Shown: positions 1-12,300 of the stretch, piece after piece
Layout: the number at the start of each line of letters is the position of its first letter
Numbering within the stretch: position 1 is the first letter of the stretch
Source: Luidia sarsii
Taxonomy: Eukaryota > Echinodermata > Asteroidea > Paxillosida > Luidiidae
Direction of reading: 5' to 3'
Length of the DNA: 64,000 bases
Assembly (NCBI GenBank): GCA_949987565.1
Contig: OX465101.1
Span: forward strand, 28,039,634 to 28,103,633
The notes under the pieces: model-generated
Seen by the model: only the letters and a program-made list of their open reading frames with translations
Told to the model about the DNA's origin: nothing
The model's database searches: none
Made by a program: the position numbers and the translations under genes

Positions 1-95
1 AAAAAAATTAATTTAAAAAAATGGACTAAACCAGGATTTGAACCCAAGACCTCTTGTTTTGCGCACCAGCACTCTTACCATCTGAGTTATCCAGT
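1..95 (-). repeat. tRNA-derived SINE, truncated copy
   Basis: Read on the minus strand, this has a tRNA-like A box (GGATAACTCAGATGGTAAGA) and a B box (GGTTCAAATCC). It is the same head found in the SINE copies near 8.9, 20.6, 25.1, 37.4 and 48.4 kb. Only the tRNA-like part and a short tail are in the window. It is not a functional tRNA gene: the acceptor stem is poor and copies are dispersed. Confidence 0.7.
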
Positions 96-132
96 AAAAA
101 AAAGTAAAAAAAAGAAAAAAACATATTGTACA

Positions 133-350
133 TTTTAGTAACCTACACTTCTCAGAGCCATACTGCTCAAGAGATGATTGTTATGTTCAAGTCTACCTCC
201 TCTTCTAAGAACCATACTCATTCTCGAAAGAGATGACTCACCTGTGTCACAGCACACTTTCCATACCTCAAGCTTTCTACAGTTTTATCTGCTGTCTCTT
301 CTGAGACCCATACTCATTCTCGAAAGAGAAGACTAACACATGGTGTCACC
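133..350 (-). repeat. Dispersed repeat with CATACTCATTCTC core, two units
   Basis: Two related units contain 'agaaccatactcattctcga' and 'agagatgactcac' or similar. On the opposite strand the same sequence (GAGAATGAGTGTGGCTCTGA) recurs at 23.9-24.15, 27.4, 38.8, 50.4, 56.75 and 61.87 kb. It is a dispersed element of unknown class. The full form runs on into TTTCGGGCAGTGTG and TGCCC segments. Confidence 0.6.
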
Positions 351-398
351 TCAACCTTTCTGCAAGTCTTATCTAACTCTTGTCTATCCCCATCGCAG

Positions 399-3300
399 CC
401 CCACGCCACGCTGTTCAAGTACCTGGATGCCATGATCAGTGAGGGGCTCCACACCAATCCCTACACGGTGGCACTGCACGTGGGCCTGAGGAACCAGGGC
501 AGCCAGATGCCAAATGGTAAAGACCAGTCCCATCCTGAACCAAAAATTATAGACAGAAATGTTGCAATCCACTCCCTTCACTTTGACGGCCAAAATGCAA
601 ATGGAAAATGCACCCATCCGGAAGTTTGCACGTCTTTGAGAAAGTTGCCTGCTAAGATCGAATCGTCAGGTTCTCTAGCTTTTGGAGATTTCAATTCTGT
701 TTTGAATTTTTCTTTTTTTTTCTTTTTCCGACTTTCGTTTTGGAATTGCAAAAAAAAATATCCACTGACATGTGAACAATTGGTGTATTGAACGCTTTGA
801 TCTCTAATGCATCTCTCAATAATATTCCATATGTATGTTATACTGAAAAACCTGATCAAACGAACTGGAAGAAAAAATTGAACGAAATAATCTCACGGTG
901 ATATACAAAAATGTTGCAAACTGCTTACTGACTAAAATTACCAAAATGTAAATCTTAAAATTTAGTGGGCCTGACGTTTCGATCCTAGCAGGACCTTTCT
1001 CAAAGGCAGAGTGCCTTTGAGAAAGGTCCTGCTAGGATCGAAACGTCAGGCCCACTAAATTTTAAGAAATAATCTCCTCATCTGTTGCTTGATGCGTTAA
1101 AGCTCAGGCACTTTTCTTAACTGGTTGGTCTTCAAGGGCACTCCTAAAGTCTTAAATAGAGAGGTTTCGCAAGGGAACGGATACGTGTGTGCACGTGTTT
1201 AGCTAGCCGCACCCATAAGTGGCAATTCCGCATTTTCGTAATCCTGGCGTGTTGGTAGCGCTGTTCGCAATCCAAACGCTGTGCAAAATAAGTCTAGCAT
1301 GAAGACTTTTTTCCAACACCATGCACCCACGTTTGAAACCCAACATTGAGACTAAATCTGTTTGTATTTGAAACTCACAAAAAATAAATCTCAAGATTTA
1401 GTGGGCCTGACGTTTCGATCCTAGCAGGACCTTTCTCAAAGGCAGAGTGACAAGGACAAAACAGATTCGTGTACACGAAGGAAGGGGGAAGAGAGTGAAT
1501 ATGACACGGATGAGAAACAAAGGACAAAGTGGAAAGCTGGTAGGGTGAGATCAAAGGGAAGGGCAATGAATAGGGTAGAAATGTGAATTTTCCTACTCAT
1601 TTCTTCCTAAGTGTAGTGAGCACGATATCCTTTTTGTCCATACATTTGATAGTGTACGGTAAGTACCGTACAATGTCATTGATGATGTATCTGTTGCACT
1701 AACCACATCCTTTCGCTTGCAAAATGTATCTAGTATTTAACTTGAGAGTGGTGTACTTGGGCTCAGATGAGTGAGTCAAATCAATTGTGGACATTCTGAA
1801 ATGTACATTTTTTCTGTCTGCTTCTGGATTTTTTAATGACTGAACAAATTTAAGGGGTTTCCACGTTTCCTCTCGTAGGCACTGTGTGTTTGCAATGCAT
1901 GTCTTAATCACCACATGATTGTGTTGTCTCTTTTTCTGATTTGCAGAGTACATTGTTGGAATTTTGAAGAGAATGGCTGAGTTGGTAAGGACCGCAACCT
2001 TGTGCAAAAAAAATAAATGTCAACCCTGAACTCTCGGCTCTCCCCAGTCTGAAGTGTTCAGCAAATCAATCATTAAATACACACTGTTGCAGTCATTTCC
2101 TTTACGCTGGCTCACGCCACTTGTGTGGGAGCCCAAATGTTTGTCTTGTGAGCATAGTGCACGGAAACGCTCCTCGTTTTTCGTTTCATCCAAAATGAAA
2201 TAAAGAACGGTTGGCTGCTTTGCTGGATCATGTACACATTCCAGTGAGAGACGACAACGAGTTTTCCGTTTCGTTTCCCAAACCCAGAGTCCAGTGACTT
2301 TCATTTGCACGACTTTGATTCAATATTTTTTTCATTTTGGTCTGTTATTGTCTGTAAAGCTAGCTGGCAACATTTTAGTGTAAGACTTGAAAGGTCTGTA
2401 CAAAGCGCGGTCAGTAACATGGTTGTGGTATTTTGAAGGTTCGGGTCGGGGTTTATAGCATTTCGTCATTCCTCTCGATTCGTTGCAGGGCATCTCCGTC
2501 CGACCACACTACTTCTGGCCAATGATGGCAACCGAGACCAACAAGGGGAACAAGGCAGGTAAGAGTTTGGGTCGCGGGCGCCTCTTGAGATGGCTACCCG
2601 TATTGAAAAATGTGCGGTATAGCGACCACATAGCAGTTGCGGCCACATATTTTGTACACAAATGTCGGCAGCCAAAAGGGCATTTTTGTACGCATCTGAA
2701 TGTTTGTTATAGCTACGTTCCAAGATCACTAGGCCAGCCCAAACTTCACCTTTGTTTCATGCTGAGTGAAGAACAGTGGAATACAAGTCAGAACCAATTG
2801 ACTTCACATCATAATGTGCATTGCAATTCTGTTTACACTAGGAAGACTTTTCACGCTTAGCAGATTTTCACCCTTAAAGCCCCTACACAACATTGGTCGA
2901 GGTCAAAGAATAGCATCCATACGTTGTCTGATCCAATAATCGCATGAAATGGCACACCTGTGAGAAGTTCAGCTCAATCCATTAACCAAGTCTCGAAAAA
3001 AACGCTTTATTTGTTTCGCAAAAATTCAGCATTCAACGCCGTACTATTCCGAAAAATAGTTTAGATCTTGGTGAGACGTAAACGATTTCTTTTACTCTTT
3101 TCTCCCAAAATACAACATTTTAGGCAGAAATATTTCAGTGCGAGGTTTTTACTATAACCATCTTCAAACTGTATAAGTTTCATGTAAATCTGTGAACATT
3201 TCTGTTTTTCGATCTTACCAATGTTGTGTAGGGGCTTTAAACGGCTCTAAGAAATTGGGTCCAGACGTACTCATCAAGTATGCTGTGTTAAAGCATTGTT

Positions 3301-6300
3301 TGTCATTGGTGATATTGTGGTGAATTTGTGGTGGTTTTTTGTAATGTTTCTGCTTTTAGGTGTGATAGAGCTGTCCAAGGCTATGGTTGATGTCGGCGTT
3401 CATGTTAATGTGGAGACTTACTCCAAGTACCTGATTCCTGCAATCGGCGGCAAGCCCGACAAAATTCTGCCCAAACTCAAGGTAATTGTGGCCTGTTGCC
3501 TCGTCCTTACTGCCCCCCTTCCCCACGCCTGGCGTGAGGGCGCTGTTTGCATCAGCTGGGCTTGTGCTACGGATTAATGACTCTTAGACGGACGCAGCGT
3601 CTGCCGGGCATACCATAAGGCCGCCAGGGATACCATAAGGCTGCTGGGCATACCATAAGTCTGCCGGGCATACCATAAGTCCGCCAGGGATACCATAAGG
3701 CTGCTGGGCATACCATAAGTCCGCCAGGGATACCATAAGGCCGCCAGGGATACCATAAGGCTGCTGGGCATACCATAAGTCCGCCAGGGATACCATAAGG
3801 CCGCCAGGGATACCATAAGGCTGCTGGGCATACCATAAGGCCGCCGGGAACCCACCTATGGAATGCATGTTTGTATATCTGTGATGTGATGTGCGCTTAA
3901 CTGTGTCTATGGTTTACACGGCAGCAGTGTCCTTCAAATTTGCCCACAGTTTTACCAAAATGGCGACTTCCATGAACCTATGGTCTAGTGCCCGCTGTTG
4001 ATAGTCTATAAGTTTGTGTGTCTGTGGACCAGTAAGTGGTGTCACCCTTGGCTTGCCCAGGATTTGGGTCTAAAAGTATGGGTATCTCAAGAGAATCCTC
4101 AGCGATGTCTTTAGAAGTGGGTTTTGAGTGTAACTGTCCAGTATTTGAATGGGAGAGATGCCCCTCACCTTCCTTCCACAGGAACTTGGCGTGACTGTGG
4201 ACAAGCAGGTCTTGGCGGCACTGTGCAGACATGAAGTGAGCAGCAACAGGCTGGATAGTGTGGTTCAATTGTGTGAGTATTTGTGTGATTCGGAATTAAT
4301 GGTGATAGCTATGGCTTTGGCTATAGCTACAGGTATGGCTATGTCTATGGTTGGTTATGGCCATGTTTGGTTATGGCTATGGCTGGTTATGGCTATGGTT
4401 GGTTATGGCTGTGGCTATGGCTATGGCTATGGCTATTTCTATTGGGTTGGTTATGGCTATTGGGTTGGCTATGGCTGTGACTGTGGCTGTGGCTATGGGT
4501 ATGGCTATGGCTGTTGCTATGGCTATTGGGTTGGCTATGGCTTTGGCTATGGCTATAGCTATTGTTTATGACTGTGTATGGCTATTGCTTGGACATAGAT
4601 AAACTCTCAGTTGTTGAATGTTTGTGCTGACACCTTCTCTGTTGTGGGTTATTGGTTCTCTTGCGACAAGCAAATTATTTGTTTGGATTATCTGTTAAAA
4701 TAGGTATGCTTAATGAGGCTAGACGTCTGTATATCTTAATGAATTGCTGCGTGATATTTTCTCTCTGGTAGTGAAATCCTTCCCAGGCCTGGTGGAAGTC
4801 TCTCTCTTCAGGACTGGACTCATCAATTCATTCCACAGGTATGCGACTCTGAAGCATATAGTTAAAGAAGAATGAAACCCAGAGAAAATAGTTGGCTTAT
4901 CTCTTTGGTTGATAAAACCAACCTACAATTACCCATGTGCAACTCACCTACGAGTTTCATAAAGAGGGAAAAATCATGGAATTCGGTGGTCGAATTCGCG
5001 TTCCCTGTACCCGCCATGTTTTCGAAATTCCCGGCAGGTCACTGCGGGGGGTATGACATAATGACGGGCTACCCCCGCATGGGCCAGGACGGACGTATCC
5101 CTACAAGTAACATGTGTGTACACAACACAATACTGCGTGCAGTTTGTATACACTCGCGAGCATGAACGATAGTGTACTGCCAGGCTTTTGGTTGTAACAA
5201 TGCCAGCGGAAAAAAAGCTAGGGAAATCTGTCCATGCAGTTCCTAACAAGGCCAAGAGATCTGAGTTGTTTGGGAAGTGGGCTGCGGCCATAAAAGTAGA
5301 AACATTTCTCAATGTCGGCTACAAATATAGTCGAAATGACGTGATTTGTAGCGATCACTCCACGGAGGAGTTGGGATCGAGGTTGACTTGCGGGCCAAAC
5401 TCACCGGCTCGAAGCCGAGAAATATACTGAAAGAACATGCCGTTCCTTCAGTATTTTCACATCGACCAGCGGTGGCATCACGTTCATCGACAGCTTCACG
5501 AATTGCCGCATTGGAATCCAGAAAGCTGAGTTAATTTTGATGTTTTTCCTGGATGATACGATCGACTTTTGATGTATGTTTTCGTTTCGGTCCTAGCGTG
5601 ATTTTTCTCACATGCACGTTCTGCCTAGTCTTTCTCGCAGACCGCTTATCTGTAACTCATGGAGGGTAAACTCCATGGATATACATGTATTGTACCAATT
5701 ACCATGGAGGAAGAAGGGGGGATATACGTACCGTGCCGTATTTTTATTTGTGCTGCAACAAGAACATGGAGCTAGGCCTAATTTACACGTTATCGGAACG
5801 CGACTCCAGTCGCCCACACTGTTTATTCCCTGGTCGCTGACCGCAACTCCTGTCACCCAGCGCTATTGTGTGCATAGCATACGCTGGGAAGTGCATGACC
5901 CCTGACCCCCACTAAGCTCCACACAGCTTCGCTAACGTGTACAACTGAAATCTCTCCAAAACATCGACCATCTCTTGAATCATTTCTCGTATTTTCCTAT
6001 TAAAATTACGCGAGCTGAAACAAAAGCCAGGCACAGTGGGCTCCCAGTCATAGTTGTCGGACCTTTATTAAACTCAGCCCCTGGTGTATAAGTTATTTTA
6101 GGCCTACTTGTTTAGCTGTTATAACAGGGCGCCATTCGGCGAAGATCAAGAAAACAGAGAACCAAAATTGCGCAGCGTTTATTTTGTTGCAGATACCAAC
6201 GTAATGTACACGTGTACAGTAGTACATTACAAGTAGGACAACGTGTACATTGTACACGTGTACAGTACAGTAGTAGTGTGTACATGTACTGTACATTACA

Positions 6301-9300
6301 TGTAGTACACAACGTGTACATTGTACGTGCACTGTACATGTACATGTACAGTCCGTGTATCGTATGCAATCAGGAAGCCGTGAAAGTGTTTGTAGATCAA
6401 GACTATACGCAATCCCCAAGAATAATTCAAATAATGACCAAAGCGAAAAACAATAAATCTGCAAAGGATTATAAGATTATTTTCTCACACATTGAGGTAT
6501 AATTCTTTTTTTAAATGTTGATTAATATTTGTAGTTTAAATTAAAATGATTGAACAAGCCTAACTGACCAATCAGACAGGGTCGTCTCCGCCGTGATGTC
6601 ATACCCCCGCAGTGACCTTCCGGGAATTTCGAAAGCATGGCGGGTTGAGGGAACGCGAATTCGACCACCGAATTCCATGATTTTTCCCTCTTTATGAAAC
6701 TCGTAGGTGAGTTGCACATGGGTAATTGTAGGTTGGTTTTATCAACCAAAGAGATAAGCCAACTATTTTCTCTGGGTTTCATTCTTCTTTAAAGCCCCTA
6801 CACACTATTTGCACAAATCCCGATTTAGACCTGACAAATTTTGTTAAAGTAACTTACTCAAGTGGAAGTCAATACCAGTATCAGACATGCTGTGAACTTA
6901 CAGTGCTTGGGATCCTGCCATTTTCATGAAAAAATGGAATTTTGTATGAATTTCTAACGGTCGTTTTAAAACGACTTGGGATAAAACCTGCTTACCAGCC
7001 TTAAAAGCCCTTACACACCATTTGCACCTATCCAACATGGTCCATTCGCAATTACCGACAACTGTTTCGAGATTTACTCGCAAGTTTTTCATGTAAATGC
7101 GTGGTGGCGCTATTGAAAATTCTGCTTGGAGCATTTTACGATCCTCGAAGCTGACAGTTTGATGAAAAATTTTCTCGAGATATGGTTGACGGATTGAGCT
7201 GAAACATTCACTGGTGTCTCATTTCATGCATATGCTGGATTACACAAAGTATGGACGCATTTCTAAGACCTTAACCAATGTTGTGTAGGGGCTTTAAGGT
7301 TGAATGGATTCTGCTTAATCTCTGAGATTAGAGGCAGTAACTCAACACTTAGGGAAGAGTGCTTTATTTGATTGCTCATTTAGATAGGCGGCCATTTTCT
7401 GATTTACATTGCAATGCAGCGAGAGCTCACTAAATTTGCTGCAAGGCTCTAAGCCTAGCGCACCTTATCATCTTCTGGTTGAATCGTGGATCTTTCTGCA
7501 TTTGACGATGCAGCCTTGAATCGGCTGGACCCTCTGGAGGTGGTATCAGTTTTGAATCCCATCAGAGGCATTGAGGAGTTGGTATCGGGTTCGAATCCCA
7601 TCAGAGGCATTGAGGAGTTGGTATCAGGTTCGAATCCCATCAGAGGCATTGAGGAGTTGGTATCGGGTTTGAATCCCATCAGAGGCATTGAGGAGTTGGT
7701 ATCAGGTTCTATTTTCGTCAGAAGCATTGAGGAGTTGGTGTCAGGGTCTATTCCCATCAGAAGCATTGAGGAGTTGGTATCAGGTTCTATTCCCATAAGA
7801 GGCATTGAGGAGTTGGTATCAGTTTCTATTCCCATCAGAGGTATTGAGGAGTTGGTATCAGTTTCTATTCCCATCAGAAGTATTGATGAGTTGGTATCAG
7901 GTTCTATTCCCATCAGAAGCATTGAGGAGTTGGTATCAGGTTCTATTCCCATCAGAGGCATTGAGGAGTTGGTATCAGGTTCTATTCCTATCAGAGGTAT
8001 TTATGAGTTGGTATCGGGTTTGAATCCCATCAGAGGCATTGAGGAGTTGGTATCAGGTTCAAATGCTATCAGAGGAATTGAGGAGTTGGTATCAGGTTCG
8101 AATCCATCAGAGGTATTGAGGAGTTGGAATCGGGTTCTATTCCCATCAGGCATTGAGGAGTTAGTATCAGGTTCGAATGCTATCAGAGGAATTGAGGACT
8201 TGGTATCAGGTTCGAATCCTATCAGAGGCATTGAGGAGTTGGACTCAGGTTCAAATCCCATCAGAGGCATTGAGGAGTTGGTATCGGGTTCAAATCCCAC
8301 CAGAGGCATTAAGCCGTTGGTATCAGGTTCAAATTGTGTCAGAGGCATTGAGCAGTTATTATTGGGTTGGAATTCTGTCGCAGGCATTGGGCACTAAAAG
8401 CGTCAGGTTCGAATCCCATCAGAGGCATTGAGCACTTAGTGTCAGGTTCGAATCCCATCAGAGGCACTGAGTAGTCCTGTCATTGTTTTCCCCCAGGTCT
8501 CCTCAAGTGGAGCCCCTTGTGATATTGCTGACCAATCTGTGGGAGGAGTTTGAGCACGATCACAACAAGGATATCACCAAACAAGGTAACTAACTGTAAA
8601 CACCACTCGCAAGAACATCCAAGTTTTGTCAAAGAATGAAACCACTTTCAAAGAATTTGAGCGGCTGATGTTTCGATCCGAGCAGGACCTTTCTCCAAGG
8701 CAGAGAGAATGGCCTTTGAGAAAGGTCCTGCTTGGATTGAACCGTCAGGTTGATTATCAGAAATTTTGGTCATTGAAGTCCGTAAGCAGTTGGCAACATT
8801 TTTGTACTTTTAAAAAATTGAAAAATTTAAAATATCATAAGATATACATGTAGATATACATACTAACCCCAGCAAAGACTAATTGACTATTTGGGAAGGC
8901 CACCATCTGAGGGCTGGATAGCTCAGATGGTAAGAGCACTGTTATGCAAAGCCACAAGTCATCAAAGTTTGCTTTGCCAATTTTAAAAATTGCTTAAAAT
9001 TGTTATTCCTTTATTTTTGGCACTCAAAGAAAATTAAATTTGAATTTATCAGTTAGTGTCTGCTTTTAATCACTATCTGACTTTGAATCAATTTTTTTAT
9101 TCCCTTTTCTTTTTTAAATTTGGCAGACTATTTGGGTGGTGTCCTCTACGATCTTGTCAGGGCCATACCAGATGCCCAAGCGGCGTCTCTCAAACCTCAC
9201 CTGACTCTCCTCTTTGACAAACTTGCTGATGAGGTGAGCTATTGGTCGAAGATTTGGGCTGCCTTTTCCAGCCACAGCACAGACGAACATCTGGGAGTTT

Positions 9301-12300
9301 ATCCACATCTCCTTCTGCCGTGTATTTTGAATTTCTTTGAATAAACCTTGAAGTCAAACCTCAAAAGTGTACAGGCCATGTGGGTGATTTCATCCAACTC
9401 ATTGTCACCTACGATCGGTCGCAAGATGAGGGGCAATGCATAAAACCATGCGGCCTATCACAACTTACGGTGGGGTAACCCACGGCAAGTTGTGTAACGA
9501 TGGATCGTAAGCCTTTGTTAAATCCACCCCTGATGTTTAGATCCTAGCAGGAGCTTTCTCAAAAGCAGAAGAGAAGAAAAAAGTTTCTACTAGGGTCTAA
9601 GCCGCAGACCCTACATTTTTTTGATAATTTTGGTCACTTTAGTCAGTAACCAGTTTTCAGTACTTTTGTACAACTTTTAACCACTTCGCGCCGGAGGGGT
9701 TTTCAGCACCGATGACCGCCATACGGGGGTTTTTGAACAATGCATCATTTTCAAATCTCGCTAAATCAATCAGAACAATATATTTCTGTGAAATAAATCG
9801 ATAAGGGTACACTATGGGTACAAGAGAGTAAAACCTGGCACAATTCGCACATAGTTGTGGCTTTTGTCAAGAGATTATCCGTTCGAAAAAGGGCCCAATT
9901 GTGCGTCGTCAATGGACCGTAACGGACGTGTGTGTGTGTGTGTGTACGCTGCTGTCAATCCCTGACCGCAGACTCCAGCCTCCACTCAAGGCAGTCAAAT
10001 CTTCGAGGGCCCCAGCGCGTAGTCAAGCCAATGGAGCTCTGTATTCAGAGGTCCCGGCACGAAGTGGTTAAAGCATTCTAAACTGCGCTGGTACGTTAAG
10101 TCTCGGATATAAGTCTCAGATATTGTTTAAAAGTTACCCGTCATTTTGTTTCCCTCTTTGGTTTAACCGTTTATTTTTGGCTGTTCTGACTTGTTTCTTT
10201 CCCTCAACGCTCGGCATCTCGCAGGGGATCCGGATTGCCTTGCAGCGTTTCCGCGGCATCCGCAACGTCCTGGACCAGATCAAGCTGCCCATGGTCAAGC
10301 CCCACGCCTACAAGGTGGTGGACATGGAAGAGGTGCGAGCGGACACCTTGAGCAACGTGGACCTCCTCAACAATAGCGTACGTTTTTAGTTTGCGATCTG
10401 AAAGTGTTCCTTTTTTCTCAGCAGTTTTTTTCCCCGCCTCGCTCCTGTCCCTTTGATCCTCCCCCACCCTTTTGTCTGTTTTCCCCTTTGATCTCTCCCC
10501 CCCCTTTGTGTGTACATCTGCATCCCACTCCCTTCCCTTTTGGTCCTTCCTCTGTCATGTGTGTCAGGGCTTTCCTTTCCATGACTGTCTGTGTATGTCC
10601 TTGTCGCTTTGCCTTTGAGAAAGGTCCTGTTAGGATCGGAACGTCAGGCCCTCTAACTTGTGAGATTTATTGATGTATTGCAGGTCATTTTAGTCAGTGA
10701 GCAGTTTGCAACAGTTAGGGCTTAGGAAAGACGGAGATAGAGAGGAACTCAGGAAAGCTGGAGATAGGAATTGACATTCCTCTTTAAAAAGAGCAAGATC
10801 GTAGGCTGGGGGAAAACATGAACCAGGAAGGGAATTCCAGAGAGAGGCTGACCGAGGGAAGAATCTGTTCTGATACCTCTTTGTTCTACAAAATGACGCT
10901 AACTGCCAAACTGTGGGCCGGAACAAACCATGGGACATCTTCTTGGTTTGCACCGAAACTTGGAGAACCACAAATTGACCTTGACAGTGTGACTTCCATA
11001 TGCAGCATTGGAGCGGTGTTGTGCCGCACCGACTCAGTACGAAGAAGGCAGTGTTTGGTTCTGCAGTAAAGAAGGCAGGCGTTTGTAGGTAATGATTTCT
11101 CTTTCTTACTTTCGTCCTTGTCCGTTCCTCAACAGGATGTACCAGTGGCGGAGCTGGAGGCACATCTCAAGGAGGTGAAGGAGAAGGATGGAAACTACCG
11201 TGGCATCTTAAGACGTCTCATTCTCTTCCACACAGCCAACAATGTAAAGACCGCTTTCCATCCCCTCTTATTTTCTCCAACCATTTGCTTGAATAAAAAA
11301 AATAAATAATGTCCATTTTTCTTCTCCTCTCAAACAAACTAAGGGAAAACTGACTGGGTACTTTTGAACAAATTGTAAAATTGGCAAAGGAAACTCTGAC
11401 TGGACCGGGACTTGAACCCGAGACCTCTGGATTAATGGAAGAGGACCGGTACATTTATCCAGAGGTCTCGGGTCAAGTCCCTGTCCAGTCCAAGTTTTCT
11501 TTGCCAATTTTTCAATTTCTTTTTACTTTGTTTGATTGGAAATGAAGGTTTCCAAAGCTGTATCCTCTTTGTGTGCGATCCCTGGATGGCTTTAGCCAGG
11601 TTTACCAGCAGTTTTTGGGTTGTGTCAATTAGAATAGGGGTACGATCCCAGGATATATACAGATGAATGCATCCTACTTCCCAAGCAAAGACAGTTGTTA
11701 ATTGAGGTTTTCCCCTGCTCGACGTGATCAACACTGAGTTCTGAGTGCTTTACCCGATGCCTGATGAAAACCCCGCGACTCCTGCTTTCTCCTGCTCTGG
11801 CCGCTCAAAGCACTGAGCACTCGGTGTTGATCACATCAAGCAGGGCAAACATTCTCCTCCAAAGACAGTTGGCTATTCGGGGGGAAGGCAATCGATTTCT
11901 ACGCTGCACTTTTTGACTCGTCTTCACAATTTGGTCCAGAATTACGAGAAGGCCATAGAACTGATGGAGGAGTTTAAGGTCAAAGGTTACGAGGCAACGG
12001 GCGCCATCTTTGCCTCCCTGATCAGCATCTGCTGCAACAACAACAAGTTTGAAGAGGCATTCCAGTTCAAGAAGGAATTGTGAGTCCAAGAGACATTTCC
12101 TTTTTTGGAGGGGGGGCATGCTCTCAAATGTTCAAACTGTTACCCGGTATGTCCAAATTTGAGTCTACCCACCACTACAAAGAGTATCTCATTAGCTTTC
12201 CAATGATATCAAAATGATTTCCATACGTTGCCGATATCCAAAGTTACGATGTGAGAAACACGACGAGGCAATGCGTAGTCATGGAAACCACTTTTCGAGA

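Larger units (their letters stand above)
517..2488 (+). other. LRPPRC intron with foldback element copies
   Basis: Apart from the foldback copies at 955-1068 and 1384-1450, nothing recognisable is seen. Short open frames here have no family resemblance and no coding bias. Confidence 0.6.
4862..6792. mobile_element. Kolobok-like DNA transposon remnant with ~200-bp terminal inverted repeats
   Basis: The first ~200 bp (from TTAAAGAAGAATGAAACCC) and the last ~200 bp (ending GGGTTTCATTCTTCTTTAA) are near-identical inverted copies; both encode the same false peptide beginning MKPRENSWLISLVDK. TTAA sits at both ends (4862-4865, 6789-6792). Inside is a decayed THAP domain at 5179-5375. TTAA targets plus a THAP domain are the hallmark of the Kolobok superfamily. 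No transposase core is visible, so the element is internally deleted. It lies in the 3.7-kb LRPPRC intron between the exons ending 4838 and starting 8497. Confidence 0.75.

Noticed and set aside
3593..3845. CRISPR-like array
   Set aside because: Units are directly adjacent with no unique spacers, and the DNA is clearly eukaryotic. The same holds for the other tandem arrays.
5188..5430. 80-residue open frame as an intact THAP gene
   Set aside because: The first Cys pair is in another frame, there is no start or full domain in one frame, and it sits inside a transposon remnant.
7486..8397. 303-residue open frame with 13-residue repeats
   Set aside because: It is a 39-bp minisatellite whose length is a multiple of three; both strands are open, and it ends just before a real LRPPRC exon without joining it.
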